From the NCBI GenBank assembly GCA_963931995.1, contig OZ008368.1, positions 246,333,887 to 246,397,886 of the forward strand: a DNA stretch of 64,000 nt, read 5' to 3'. The stretch's first letter is position 1. Each line of letters starts with the position of its first letter. A program made the translations under genes and the position numbers. Under the pieces are notes generated by a model. The model ran no database searches and was not told the origin of the DNA. It saw only the letters and a program-made list of their open reading frames with translations. Positions 21,176 through 32,505 of the stretch are shown here, one piece after another. The stretch comes from Phaonia tiefii (lineage: Eukaryota; Arthropoda; Insecta; Diptera; Muscidae).

Positions 21176-21418
21176 GTCGTGTTTTGGTTACAAGCAAGCG
21201 ATTATCGCTTGCTAAGTTGCAAAGAAAACGGCTTTTTAGCGAGAAGTCATTTTGTTCAGAAATATGAAAAATGGTTAAAAACGGTAAAAGATGTCAAAAT
21301 TTTGTTGTTTTAAATTTAGCGACAATGAATCTCGTCGCTAAGTTCTCGCTAAGTCTTCCCTAAGTGCTTCATACAAAACAAGCGAATATATAAGGAAGCG
21401 TTGTAACCAAAACACGCT
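21176..21418. mobile_element. 243-bp TA-flanked MITE (GTGTTTTGGTTACA ends), copy 1
   Basis: TA|GTCGTGTTTTGGTTACAA-type left end and TTGTAACCAAAACACGC|TTA right end. The motif AAGCAAGCGATTATCGCTTG is itself palindromic. An inverted copy is at 36581-36817. Mariner-type target; no coding capacity. Confidence 0.75.
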
Positions 21419-21961
21419 TAATATCCACCGAAATATATGGTAAGTATACATATTCACATTTTACGCCGTATAGCGCCATAATTTGATATGCTTTTGACAA
21501 AAACAACGGTTGACATATGTATATTTTGCTATACGAAATCAAAAGAAGGTCATTAAAGTCATGTATATTGTACTGTTATCGACATGACGAATATGCCTAG
21601 TTGATACATCTCACCACACAAGTTTCTGAATCGCATGTATTTTTTATTTTACTATTTATACTTATAGTATTACCATAAATTGAGGTGAAGTGAGTCTTTT
21701 AAACACAATCGTTGAATCTGACGCCACTATTGACGCCTTCACAAACATGCAACAAATTGTGGACACTTGTCTGGAGAAACTATTATTGTTGATGACACAA
21801 ATTAACTTAAACATATGTACATGTGATATTTTTAAATTATAACTGTTTGTATGTGGTTACAGAGTTAGTATTTACCCCCCAATGGGTTTTTTTTTCAAAA
21901 AATCGTCAAAATACGAGAATAGCTCAAATAAAAAAAATCAATGAGTGTTCGAACTCACGGA

Positions 21962-22960
21962 CAGTGTTGCCAGATAAAGTCGGTCACAAATCGTCAAATT
22001 GGAGGTGCAGAAATCGTCAAATCGTCAAAAAAAATTTTCGAAATCGTCATAAAATCGTCAACATTAAAAACTGCAATTGCTGTACCAAATATCAATATTT
22101 TTGTGGGGGGAAAACAGTAAAACAAAGCAATTAAATCAATATGTTATAGTAATATTTTTAAAATTCATATATCTTTATTTAAACTCTATTCCGAAATCTT
22201 TTCAACTATTGGTCAAACAACCAACGAACAGAGTTGACAAATATGTGTACGAACACAATCGGAGCGATAACGTAGGCGGTACAAATTTGTACACGTATTC
22301 TTATGGAAGAAAAACAAAAGCTGGCATTTGACGTCGCTTCTGGCGTAAACGACAAAAATTAGAATTCTTTTTATTTCCCTGGCGTCAAGACGCAGAATGT
22401 TGGCGGCTTAATACAAAAATAAAACAACACTGGAGATTTCTGAAAGAAATGTGAACAGGAATTGTAAATTTATATTTTATAGGGTAAAAAAGAAGAGTCG
22501 ATGCAGTTTTTGTCCTTCATGAATAATTTTCATTAACCCCTAATTGGCTGACCCCCGATTCAATTGTGTGAATTTGATTAAACGTCACACAGATAATATT
22601 TAGGGTATTTACATACATATGTATGTATATTATTGACACGGTATGTTTTATACATTAATATCGTAAGTGTTTAATAGTTCTATACTTCCCCAGCCCGTCT
22701 ACAAAAATGTAATCTCGATAATTCTATTATTTCATAAATGGTTCCATTTGTGGGGAGTTTTTCTACCCAATATCCCTTGATGGGTTAAGTTTATGTTTAA
22801 ATATAGTATATAGCTGTCGCTCTTGCATTACCAACAATTTCAATTTTGGAATAGACTAAAAATCGTCATTCCAGAAGCTGAAATCGTCAAATCGTCATTT
22901 TATGTTTTTGTGACTAAAAATCGTCAAAATGACGATAAATCGTCACTTCTGGCAACACTG
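21962..22960. mobile_element. 999-bp non-autonomous hAT element, TIR CAGTGTTGCCAG, TSD CTCACGGA
   Basis: CAGTGTTGCCAGA on the left and TCTGGCAACACTG on the right, with CTCACGGA at 21954-21961 and 22961-22968. Both subterminal regions are studded with AATCGTCAAATCGTCA-type words, probably transposase-binding repeats. The interior has no recognised gene. The empty site is preserved in repeat K copy B near 44840. Confidence 0.88.
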
Positions 22961-23118
22961 CTCACGGATGATGTGTTAACACCTTTTTGCTACACGGTAC
23001 CTGTTCGATTTCTATGAACACATTAGTAAATGTTACATTGGAAAATAAAAAATAATAGTTTTTTTTGTATACACCGGGCAATGCTGAACATCAAATGACT
23101 CGCTTTGTTTATCCATAG

Positions 23119-23484
23119 CAACAACAACGAAACAACCAAACACACAACATCACAAATACTTTGTCCGAAGTAGCTGACGTATACGTGTGTCACATAACCA
23201 CATGTTTGCCATATCAACAGCAACGAAACAGCCAAACACACAACATCACACATACTTTGTACGAAGTAGCTGACCATTTAGTGTGTCTCCATAACGTCGA
23301 CTGCGGAAGCAAATGAAATTTTGCGTGGCTATGCGTTATATCTCCGTTCAACAACAGCAACAGACACATGTACATACAGCTGACCATTTAGTGTGTCTCC
23401 ATAACGTCGACTGCAAATGAAATTTTGCGTGGCTATGCTTTATATCTCCGTTCAACAACAGCAACAGACACATGTACATACATA
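23119..23484 (+). repeat. Two successive local tandem duplications
   Basis: A ~60-bp unit (AACACACAACATCACAAATA ... GAAGTAGCTGAC) occurs at about 23119-23178 and 23213-23274. A ~110-bp unit beginning AGCTGACCATTTAGTGTGTC occurs at 23268-23377 and again at 23378-23481, the second lacking six bases (GGAAGC). Further on, CTGGTTTTAGCAGCAGCATA repeats at 23620-23665. Confidence 0.75.
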
Positions 23485-23723
23485 CATTATTATGTTAATA
23501 CATACGCTATAGACACAATTTCGTTTGCCTCACCCCTGCCACACCACTCTTTCATTGCTCTCTTGCTCGCTCATTTTTGTTTAACACGTCATTATTCTCT
23601 TTCGCAGTCGCAGAAAATCTGGTTTTAGCAGCAGCATAAAATCTGGTTTTAGCAGCAGCATAAAATCTGACTTTGATAAATTTAGTCCCTATACGCCGCT
23701 ATAGATGTTAACACATCAACAAT

Positions 23724-24600
23724 TGCTATAACTCGGAAACGATGCGTCCAATCACAAAACTAATATTTTGTTTACCTCTGCAGAAGGATTTAACCTATTG
23801 ATATCTTCAATACGGCATCACTTTGTTTTTTTTTTAAATCGCTATAACTAAAATTCCTAGAATATAAAATCGCTAAAACACAGTTATGACAATATGTCTT
23901 GAACGGGAGCGTCCAATCGAAAAAAGAACTAATTTTTAAAGGTTTGTTAGGGTTTTTTATAAAGTGGTCCTATCGTATGGAAGAAATATTTGTCAAAAAA
24001 TCACAAAAACATGAAAATTGCTAAACTGGTTTTGATCGAAAAGCGGGATTTTGACCAAAAAACGGGATTTTTTTATGTCTAAACAATGAGTTAACATTTA
24101 AATAAATACAAATATAAAATTTAGAAAAAGTTAAGTTGTATTTAAAAGTAAAATATGTATATATTTTTTCAACTTATTAATCCCTATTTAACTCCTACAT
24201 ATATAATTTTATATTATCGACACGTTCCCGGCAGAATGTATTAAGCGACAAAATGGAAATGGATTTGTATTATTTTTTCGGTTTTTACCATTTCATTTGC
24301 TTAATAACTCATGACGTGGTTATGCAAGGGACATTCTCTGTACATCGAAATGTGGAGCTTGGATAAATTTTGAGAATATGGAAAAAAGTCATTGTCGCCA
24401 AATAGGTCGCTTAATAGATTCTGTCGGGAATGTGTCGTTATTATTTTTTTAGCCAGAAAAGCGCGATAATCCCGCAAAAAGCGGGATGGTTGATCAGGTT
24501 AGCTATAACTCAGAAACGGTGCGTCCAATTGCAAAAATAATAACTTTGTTACCTACATAGAAAGCTTTAACCAATGGAAGTCTTTAATACGGCATCACTT
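23724..24600 (+). repeat. Diverged direct repeats around an AT-rich insert
   Basis: GCTATAACTCGGAAACGATG ... TACGGCATCACTT at 23724-23825 recurs at 24502-24601 in diverged form. Between them lie AAAAGCGGGATTTTGACC (about 24040) and CGCAAAAAGCGGGATGG (about 24475). No gene was seen. Confidence 0.5.
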
Positions 24601-24643
24601 ATTTAAAAAAAATCGCTAACTAATATGTGCGTTTTAGCGATTT

Positions 24644-25450
24644 TTGGAACGAAGTTACATGGGGGATGGGGGTTAAATGAAAAAAAGTAAACAAATTTTG
24701 TTTTAACGCTATTATGCTACCATCCACTACTATTAACTATATTATTTACTTTTGCTTTGGTTTGTGTCTAGACTAAAGGCTTGGACCATACAGAAAGGAA
24801 TTAACTAGATGTCTCACATATTTTATGAAATTTCTTGTTTAATGGGAAGTTTTCTAGGTGGAGCCTGTAATCAATATTTAGTATATATTGTAGTTTTGAA
24901 CAAAATAAAAAGTAAATTTAGAAAAGCCAAAATGAAAGAAGTGAGCAATTTCTTAAATGAGTGCATTTTCTTAAAAAAAGTAAATTTTCTCAAAAAAATA
25001 CCTATTCATATTCTTAAACAAAGTACCTTTTCTTAAAAAAGATAACTTATCTTAAAGAAGCACCCTTGCTTAAAAAAAGTAAATTTTCTTACAAAAACTA
25101 CCTTTTCTTAAAAGAGTATTTTTTTTAAATAAGTAAATTTTGTTGTGAAACTAAAAAACTTTCTTGGGATAAGTACCTACTCTTAAACATTTACTATTCT
25201 TGAGAAAAGGACCAAATCTAAAAATATCCCATGTCTTAAAAAAAATATATTTTCTTCAAAAAAATACCTTCGCAAAATTCTTTCTTAAAAGTACATTTTC
25301 TTAAAAATAAAATAATAACTTTTCTTTTCTTTTCTTGAGATAAGTAGCCTTTCTGAAAATAAGTACATTTTCTTACAAAAATAACCTTTTCCTAAAAAGA
25401 GTACCGCTTCTTTAAAAAGTACCTATTCTTAAAAAAGTACTTCTCTGATA
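24644..25450 (-). mobile_element. P family element, partial copy P3
   Basis: It begins TTGGAACGAAGTTACATGGG, which is the inverse of the right end of P2. Next, inverted, come the TAGCATAATAGCGTTAAAA and AGGTGGAGCCTGTAATCAAT landmarks, and then the AAGAAAAGGTAC array as TACCTTTTCTTAAAAA. The far end is missing. Confidence 0.7.
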
Positions 25451-26237
25451 AAAAATTTTTGCGATTGGACGCAATTATAGTCACGAATTATAGTCATTCT
25501 TTTATTTTAGCCATTTTCTTATTTTGGCGATTTAAAAAAAATCATTCGTATTGGACCATTTTATGGAAACCCATAGAAACCCTAAAAATTAGTTATTTTT
25601 TGGATTCGACGTACCGTTTCCGAGATATAAACATTTTTTTTAATTTTTTCATATCTTCGATCAAAAATGGGGATGGGTTACCCAGGTAACAAAAATGGAA
25701 TACATAACTTTGTAATAAATAACGAAGTTACATACAAAGTATGCCAAAAGCACGGGGAATCGATCAGGCAGTTGCTCAACTATGGACTTGGGAGTTTTGA
25801 TGGAGAATACAGTTTGAAAGAGAAAAATAAATAGATAACTGGAAGATTATATTTGCAGCCACGCTCGAACCAGCAAGAGAACCAGAAGAACAAAACACAT
25901 CAGCTGATGATGGTATTGTTATTGGAGGAAAAAAGGTGAACAAGTGGAAAAGTGGAATTAGAGTAAAATTATTTGGAGATTGCAATTAAAAGGCAATCGC
26001 AATGGCAATTAAGAAATTTTAAATCTGCATTTGTTCGTGGAATGCAAATGGAACTTTTGGAATCGGATGCCAATAGTAATGAAATATGGGAATGCTTTTA
26101 ATTAATTAGGATTTGTTTGCTCGCTAGCAATTCTGTTTTTAAAGTATTTTGCAGAGGTTTGGGGCTTCGATGCGTATTTCCTGGTAGTACTTATAAACTC
26201 ATAAACCTGTACTGTCTAAAATATTTGAAAACCAAAA
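25451..26237. other. No gene; weak repeat remnants
   Basis: Around 25765-25850 the words CAGTTGCTCAACTATGGACT, GGAGAATACAGTTTGAAAGA and GATAACTGGAA resemble the segment at 44003-44110. The rest is AT-rich with nothing recognised. Confidence 0.35.
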
Positions 26238-26245
26238 CTACCAGA

Positions 26246-26669
26246 CATAGACTAATACATACATAGATACATTTTTTCTCTCATGTGACGTTTTATTTCA
26301 CACTCTTCGTCGTAGGTTTGTGGAAATGAGAGAAATTAAATTTAAAATTAACTTACACCAGGTGGAGGTACAAAATATAGTCACTTAACTTTTTCATGTC
26401 GTTTTGGTGTAGAACTGAAAAATTTAAATGTATTTTGCACTTTTTTGTTGACTTTTATCGTTGGTATATATTTGTATTGTATTTAACTAGTTTGCCCCAA
26501 AAAAACGAAATTCGGTTGTTGTTCCTTTGTTGGACGTTGTTTACTATTGCCTCTATCTGGTATTATTGAACCCATGTTTTCCACCATCCAATGTTTACTT
26601 TCCATCGTACCATGACGTTTAATTTATTGAGAGAATAAATGTATCTACATATGTATGTATTAGTCTATG
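26246..26669 (+). mobile_element. hAT-1 MITE, TSD CTACCAGA
   Basis: The 424-bp copy runs from CATAGACTAATACATACATA to GTATTAGTCTATG. CTACCAGA lies at 26238-26245 and 26670-26677. Collinear with the copy at 9347. Confidence 0.92.
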
Positions 26670-26933
26670 CTACCAGATATGAAGGAAATACTTTGATAAA
26701 TTGATGATAAAATAAATAGAATTGTCAATGGAATTTAATTTTTTTTAAATAGCATTTTTAGAGGTATTTCAAACTAATTCTGTGTGTTTATCGAACCAAA
26801 TAATTTGGATTGACTAAAATTTGGACATTAGCGACATTATTGTCAAAATGGTCACCAGCCTCAGGGCTAAACAAAATTTTGACAAGTAGTCTAAATTTTG
26901 ACGTTTGTCTTTTATGCAGCATTTGCACGGAAG

Positions 26934-27179
26934 CATGGTACAATATCTACATGGTAATAGCAGCAAACGTTGTTGTAGTTGTAGGCAGCAACAACAGGCA
27001 TTTTGCTTTTGTCTCACTCGCTTCAGTTGTCAAACTCCACAAAAATACAAACCAACGCCACAAGAATGCAAGAGTAGAAAAACAAAATACATGAGTTTGT
27101 CAATTGAAGCGAATAATGACATGAAAAAATTTAAATCAGCTGTCCAAATGACTTTACCATGTAATATTATTGTAGAATG
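26934..27179 (-). mobile_element. hAT-2 MITE (CATGGTA ends)
   Basis: It runs from CATGGTACAATATC to ATATTATTGTAGAATG. The flanks CACGGAAG and CTTGGAAG agree at 6 of 8 positions. The flanking host sequence (TTTTGACAAGTAGTC, AAATTTTGACGTTTG, TTATGCAGCA) is itself duplicated at 27305-27360, where CTTGGAAG is uninterrupted. Family landmarks are AAATCAGCTGTCC and AACAACAGGCATTTTGC. Confidence 0.7.
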
Positions 27180-27224
27180 CTTGGAAGTTTGTACGCGAAA
27201 TAGTAAACAATTCAAAATGTCAGA

Positions 27225-27310
27225 AATAAAAAGCAAAGGACTACTCACAAATAAAATAAAAAGCAAAAGACTACTAAAAATTAAAATAAAAAGCAAAAGA
27301 CTACTCAACA
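27225..27310 (+). repeat. Short tandem repeat AATAAAAAGCAAARGACTAC
   Basis: Three units of about 27 bp, each with AAAAAGCAAAAGACTACT and a following AT stretch. Confidence 0.7.
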
Positions 27311-27433
27311 TTTTGACAAGTAGTCTAAATTTTGACGTTTGTGTTTTTATGCAGCAATTGCTTGGAAGTTCGCGAAACAGTAAACAATTCAAAATGTCAG
27401 CAAACAAAAAGCAAACATAAACAACGTGCAAGT

Positions 27434-27668
27434 CATGATAAAATAAGGAAGGTAAACTCGTTAGAACAGATGTTTTAAATTGTTTCATTGTGGTTGATCG
27501 TTTCAACTGTCAAACTAATATGTACTTTGTTTTAGTACAATTTTGTATTCCTGTGTTGTTAGTATACTTACGGGCATAGGTTGACAACTCAAGCGATTGA
27601 AACAAAATGCCTGTTGTTGCTGACTACACCAACAACGTCTACTGCTACTACTTGATTATTTTCCTATG
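27434..27668 (+). mobile_element. hAT-2 MITE, direct repeat CGTGCAAGT
   Basis: The 235-bp copy runs from CATGATAAAATAAGGAAGG to TTGATTATTTTCCTATG. CGTGCAAGT flanks both sides (27425-27433, 27669-27677), one base more than the usual 8. Landmarks are CTCGTTAGAACAG, CTGTCAAACTAATATGTACT and AAACAAAATGCCTGTTGTTG. Confidence 0.82.
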
Positions 27669-27776
27669 CGTGCAAGTATAGTTAACTTAATATGACGTTA
27701 TTATAAAATGCATGGAAATACTTGTAGAAAAACGCATTGAATTATAAAGATGACAAATAGCAAATAAAGTCTGTAA

Positions 27777-28011
27777 CATGGTTAAATAAGTAAGGTAAAC
27801 GTAGTAGGAATTGTTGCAACAACAACAGACATTTTGTTTTTGTTTGGTGTCCATAATCTGTCAAATTTTATACATGTGTGTATCTACTGTAAAAGTAAAC
27901 AAAAATTCACAAAAACAAAATACATGTGAATTTGACATAAGAGAAACACCTAAGCAAGAAAATTGTTCAAATCAGCTGTTCTAACGAGTTTACCTTACTT
28001 ATTTTACCATG
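27777..28011 (-). mobile_element. hAT-2 MITE, TSD GTCTGTAA
   Basis: The 235-bp copy runs from CATGGTTAAATAAGTAAGG to CCTTACTTATTTTACCATG, with GTCTGTAA at 27769-27776 and 28012-28019. It is inverted relative to the neighbour at 27434, only 108 bp away. Confidence 0.9.
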
Positions 28012-28439
28012 GTCTGTAAAATCCAATACTTTTTGTCAATATAGTCATAGAATTTATAAAACAATAAGAGCATACCTCACGTCTTCTACTCACCATTTGA
28101 TTTATCACATCCATACATAACCGTCCAGCTGCCAAAATTTTGATTTTCAATCTCACACAGCAAAATCGAAATTGTATCTTCACCACACAAAAATAAATTC
28201 AACATAATTTACCACGACCGAAATATTTTCGATGTACACACAGCCTAAACTACAAATTATAATTGTCCCATAATTAAATTACCCCATGTGCTGAATGCTG
28301 AGTACCACTATTATCAGATTTAAAATTAACTGAATTTGCATAAACGTTACCCATTATTTAAATCCAATTGGAACAGTAGTACTAAATGTATTTATGATAC
28401 GAAATAATACAACACTGAACTTGTTGTTGTTGTTCTAAA

Positions 28440-29350
28440 ATGTAAACAATTCTCTCTCACCACTCTGCTTTTTCTATCTCATGGTGGCAATTTGTGTGTA
28501 CAACTTTTTCACACATTTCATTTTACACAGTGATTCGTACGCGATTTTCTGATTTCGTTACCACATTTCTACACAGCTGTCAGTTGTCATTTTGACATCG
28601 GCGGCAACGTTTGCTTATTGTTTGTTGGCAATTTTGTTAAAAGGAAAAAACGGCGCGACGCGTTCATACCAATAGGGTTTCGTTCGGTTTATTCTCCCAA
28701 ATTCTGTTATTTCGTTTTCTTTTTATTCGATTGCTGCGGTGTTTTACACATAGAAAAAGAGACGGCGCGATATTGAGTGTATAAAAGGAAAGAAGACTTG
28801 CTTTAATTACGGTTACCAAGGAATAAAACTCCGATTGGAAATTGTTTCCTAACGCGAGTGTTTTTTCGTTTCTAAACAAACAGCAGAAGTAAAGAGAAGT
28901 AAACGTAAATTGATTTCTTGTTAAACAAAGAAAATGAATAGAAGAATAAAACAAAAAAATCACAATTCATTCATAAAAAAGCAACAGAAGCTGTTGCAGT
29001 TTATATAGAAAAAAACATCCTTTCTGGTCGCGAGTGAAAAGTTCAGTTTGACAAACAAAAAAGAAAATAAAACGCCGCAATACAAATAATGAAATAACAC
29101 AAAAATATCAACTGTTTGTCCCTTCAGTGTTTGGTGTCGTGTATTGTACATATATCCTCAACTAACCGCGTGTGTTCCGTTTAAAGTTCGCTGATCCTGT
29201 GCAATATTTGTGTGTGACCCCTTTTTTGTTTCCCCACCCATCCTACATTGGATGATTTTACCATTTCTGCCCGACGTCCCGTGTTGAGAAACCAACAAAT
29301 ATGAAGGCCGTATGGAGAACAATATGAAACATCGTCAGACATATGAGTAA
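28440..29350 (+). other. Possible host 5' exon/UTR; otherwise unique sequence
   Basis: No transposon family in the window matches this stretch. It is locally richer in GC words (GACATCGGCGGCAACG, AACGGCGCGACGCG), has long stop-rich leader-like sequence, and ends with ATATGAGTAAGTC, a good splice-donor match at 29342-29347. A short ATG frame (MKAVWRTI) lies at 29301. This could be the 5' UTR exon of a host gene whose coding exons lie beyond the window. There is no protein support, so it is speculative. Confidence 0.25.
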
Positions 29351-30248
29351 GTCAATGAGTGAGCGATTGTATCTTCTTCTTGTGTGTGTGGTGTGTACAT
29401 AGTATGTGTATTAGAAAAACCAACAACCGCAACTCTAGCAATGCCAAAATACAACACCTAAGCAATTTCACATTCAAGTAGTGGCGGCCTACTTAAATAT
29501 ATTTGTACCAAATTGTAGCATGTTCAATTCAATTCTTTTTTGTTGAATCTCTATATCTTTCCATTCTTGTAGCTACTTTTGTTGTTACTGTATACATATG
29601 TATTTCGTTGAGTTGTTCTTTTACATTTTATTCGTATATACTTATACACATGTATATGCGGATGTATATATGTATGTACTTACATGCAGAACTGAAATCC
29701 ATTGGATACCCAAAACAAACACAACAACAACAACAGAAGTCTGTTCCAAAATAACACAAATCATCGCACCGCACCAAAAACGTGTAACATAACAGCCAAC
29801 AGCTTTGTAGTCTGAGATTTGGCATTTTTCAAAAGTCAAGTCAAAAACAAAAACTTCTTTGTCATTCAGCTTAAAGTTTAACGGCGCCTAGTTTGCGCAA
29901 CTTAACATGCCGCCGCAGTTGCCGGCTCTTACCGGCTTTTATGCCAGGAATACACGATACACGGGTTGAAGTGAATGTTTACTTGGTATAATGAAATTAA
30001 GGTTGTGTGCGAAAAAAGTAAGCTCGTCAATTAAAATATATACAATTTATTTAATTTTCTTCAATCTGATGGAACGGGTTCTACACATTAAAGTTTAGTT
30101 CATATTTCTAATGTATCTGCTGGATAGATACATATGTAGCTGTGAACTCCTGCTGCCACATAATTATCAATAGAGTTGAACGATATTTTCGAAGCAGTGA
30201 TTTGATCACAGTGACTGAAATATCACGGGTAACTGCAGTGATGCATTA
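29351..30248. other. No gene seen
   Basis: It contains dipteran-style TATGTATG/ACATATG simple runs near 29590-29690 and a small ACAACAACAACAA run at 29720. Nothing else was recognised. Confidence 0.5.
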
Positions 30249-30795
30249 AGCGTGTAATTCGTCTTTTATACGATGACTTACTACCCTGGGTCATTGTGTT
30301 CATTCCCTTTTGGTAACGCTTCGTAAATTCATTTGCTTTCAGACGATGACTCTCTGTATACATCTTTGTGACGTATTGTCGGTTAATCTTTTTTTTTTCT
30401 ATTCGTAATAATCTCAAATTCAAAATTTCAAGAAAAATTAATGAACAATGTCTGACAAAATTGTAATAGATAGTATGGTGTTAATTTATTAAGAAATTGC
30501 TTCGAAACAATCTTTCTCCAGTTTTTGTATATTGTTGCTTTAACGCCATGTCAAAACACGAAAGAGGTGAAAGAGAAATATAAAAAGGACCCCATGAATT
30601 TCCAATTCGTGCCTCTTATGCTACCCCTCTTTCTTCTCTTCAGACCTCACCCTGAAGCATCGTAAGTCGTGACTCGTGCCCCAGGGCCGTAAGTCATCGT
30701 ATAAAAGACGAAAATGTTATCCCCTGTTAAACTAATTAAACTCCTCATACCAAGTGGTCGAAAACTTAGTTTTACAGGGGATAACATAACACGCT
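30249..30795. mobile_element. ~547-bp TA-flanked TIR element (AGCGTGT ends)
   Basis: TA|AGCGTGTAATTCG on the left and ATAACATAACACGCT|TA on the right. A second, longer inverted pair is inside: CGTCTTTTATACGATGACTT at 30258 against AAGTCATCGTATAAAAGACG at 30690. The right part contains a W-type palindrome (CCAAGTGGTCGAAAACTTAG). No ORF. Confidence 0.55.
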
Positions 30796-31065
30796 TAATA
30801 TGCCAAATAGACGATACTTCCAATGCCATTCTGTCAATGTCGTCGTTCTTCCAATGTTACTGTTCTTTCAATACTGCGAGTTCTTTCAAAGTTGACCTTC
30901 TTTTAATGTTGCCGGTCTTGCATTGTTGTTCAATGTTTCCAATGTGTTTGCATAATTCCGTGACATCGCAACATCTGTTTTCACTGCCTAGCATCGTTCA
31001 GGTCATGACAGACAGAATAAGTTACATGTTTTTTGTATCCAAGCACTTACATATGTAATATAATA

Positions 31066-31225
31066 GACTTGTTTTTTTATTCCTTGTTAAACTAATTTTT
31101 CGACCACTTTGTATATAGAGTTAAGAAACATTAAGCGTGTTTTTTATTTTTCGCTATAACTAATTTTTCGACGACTTTGTGTGACGACTCGCCGACTCGC
31201 TTACTCCCCATACAAAGTGGTCGAA
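31066..31225. repeat. W palindromic MITE fragments
   Basis: TTTTTTTATTCCTTGTTAAA, then CTAATTTTTCGACCACTTTG, then TACTCCCCATACAAAGTGGT in inverted sense. Related to the copies at 31962 and 48206. Confidence 0.55.
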
Positions 31226-31370
31226 AACAGCCCTTCTAATACAGCATTCACACTGGCATCGATTTTCTTGATTTTGCCACTTTTGTTGATTTCAAGCAGA
31301 AATCAAGAAAATTTGCTTGATTGCCTGCCCATACGTTTTGATAGACGACAAAAACTGCTCGTGTATTGAA

Positions 31371-31500
31371 ATATTCAACGAAGAGAGTAAGAGCAAGAGC
31401 AGAGAATCGACGCGCTTCACTCGTTTCCTATTCAACGAAAATATTCAACGAAGAGTGTAAGAGCAAGAGCAGAGAATCGACGCGCTTCACTCGTTTTCTT
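31371..31500 (+). repeat. 70-bp tandem duplication
   Basis: The unit starting ATATTCAACGAAGAGAGTAA, with GACGCGCTTCACTCGTTT, lies at 31371-31440 and again from 31441. A diverged single copy is near 9190-9270. Confidence 0.85.
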
Positions 31501-31889
31501 TGTTGGCACTCCACTCCATGAGTAAAGTTTCTTCTCTATACCATAGTTTCTTTCTGTCAAAGCGCATCGATGCGGTGGTACCACTAGAATACCCGACTTA
31601 TATATTTATCGCATTTTTTTAGGTATTTATTGTTTCTCAAACATATTTTTTATACTTTTTTTACCATTATTCCTGGAATACATTTGTACTGAATTTGATG
31701 GTGTAAAAATACCAGACACAGCAAAATGCCTACTGTTGTCGGCTTGGTGTGTTTGTTGTCGTAGTAATACTACCTCGTCGAAGCGCCTTGACTTTCAATA
31801 AAATCAGGAAAAATCCCAATGCGAACACTTCAGATTTTGTTAGGGCATTTGATACGAAATCGGGAAAATATTTTGTAGTGCGAATGAGC

Positions 31890-32083
31890 TATAAGTGATT
31901 TTGGGCGGCTCCCCATACAAAATCGTCGAAAAATTTGCTTATTGTTTCCTGTTATAATGAGCCTGTTTTTTTATTCCCTGCTAAACTAATTTTTCGACCA
32001 CTTTGTATGGGGAGCTAAGCGATTTTAAGCGGCTCCCCACACAAATTCGTCGAAAAATTAATTCAGCAGGGAATAAAAAACGT
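31890..32083. repeat. W palindromic MITE, one partial and one complete copy
   Basis: The complete copy at 31962-32083 runs CCTGTTTTTTTATTCCCTGC ... GCAGGGAATAAAAAACG. Its arms are TTTTTCGACCACTTTGTATG and CACAAATTCGTCGAAAAATT. A partial copy precedes it (CGGCTCCCCATACAAAATCG). The arms form a ~120-bp hairpin. Confidence 0.7.
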
Positions 32084-32263
32084 ATAATTTCGAAATTTTT
32101 AACGTATAATTTCGAAATCGTACGACACGTACCATATCTACAGTGCCAAATGAAAAAATAAAATATGAATCTTTTAGCGAAGTATTTGCTTTGTGGGACT
32201 AGAAAAACAAATATTAATAAAAATATCGGAAAATATATATAATACATATTCAAATATCAAATA

Positions 32264-32505
32264 CCATAGAGTAGTGATGTATAGAGACGCTATTGTTCTC
32301 ATCTGACATTTCCTTTCGCACTATTCGTGGTGCGGTCTGTGCGACAGAGAGTTATTTGACGTAAATTGACGTAAACCAGGTGGAATTACAAAAATTGTTG
32401 ATCAAAAATTTTCATGTCTTTTTGATGAAAGTCTGAAATTTAGACGTATTTTGGACTTGTTTGTTATATTTTATTGTTAGTATTTGTTTGTGGTGTGTTT
32501 ACACG
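32264..32505 (+). mobile_element. hAT-1 MITE, left half (GTGCGGTC subfamily)
   Basis: It starts CATAGAGTAGTGATGTAT and passes CTCATCTGACATTTCC, GTGGTGCGGTCTGTGCGA and ACCAGGTGGAATTACAAA, then stops at about 32505 where retroelement sequence begins. Its outer flank TCAAATAC does not match the flank of the right half at 33963. Confidence 0.75.

Larger units (their letters stand above)
21895..23640 (+). repeat. Long dispersed repeat K, copy A, carrying a hAT insertion and tandem duplications
   Basis: The segments around 21940 (ATGAGTGTTCGAACTCACGG), 22969-23070 (GTGTTAACACC, ACGGTACCTGTTCGATTTCT, TTACATTGGAAAATAAAA) and 23485-23610 (TGCTCTCTTGCTCGCTCATT, ACACGTCATTATTCTCTTT) match, inverted, 44470-44880. 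Copy A is longer because of the hAT element (21962-22960) and duplications at 23119-23484. Ends and superfamily are unresolved. Confidence 0.6.

Noticed and set aside
26905..27506. Overlapping ORFs of 158-171 codons
   Set aside because: They run through a hAT-2 MITE, a short tandem repeat and a local duplication, have low-complexity Lys/Ser/Leu content and no family resemblance.
29590..29690. ACATATGTATG-rich run as a satellite
   Set aside because: It is short and irregular, ordinary simple sequence for fly intergenic DNA.
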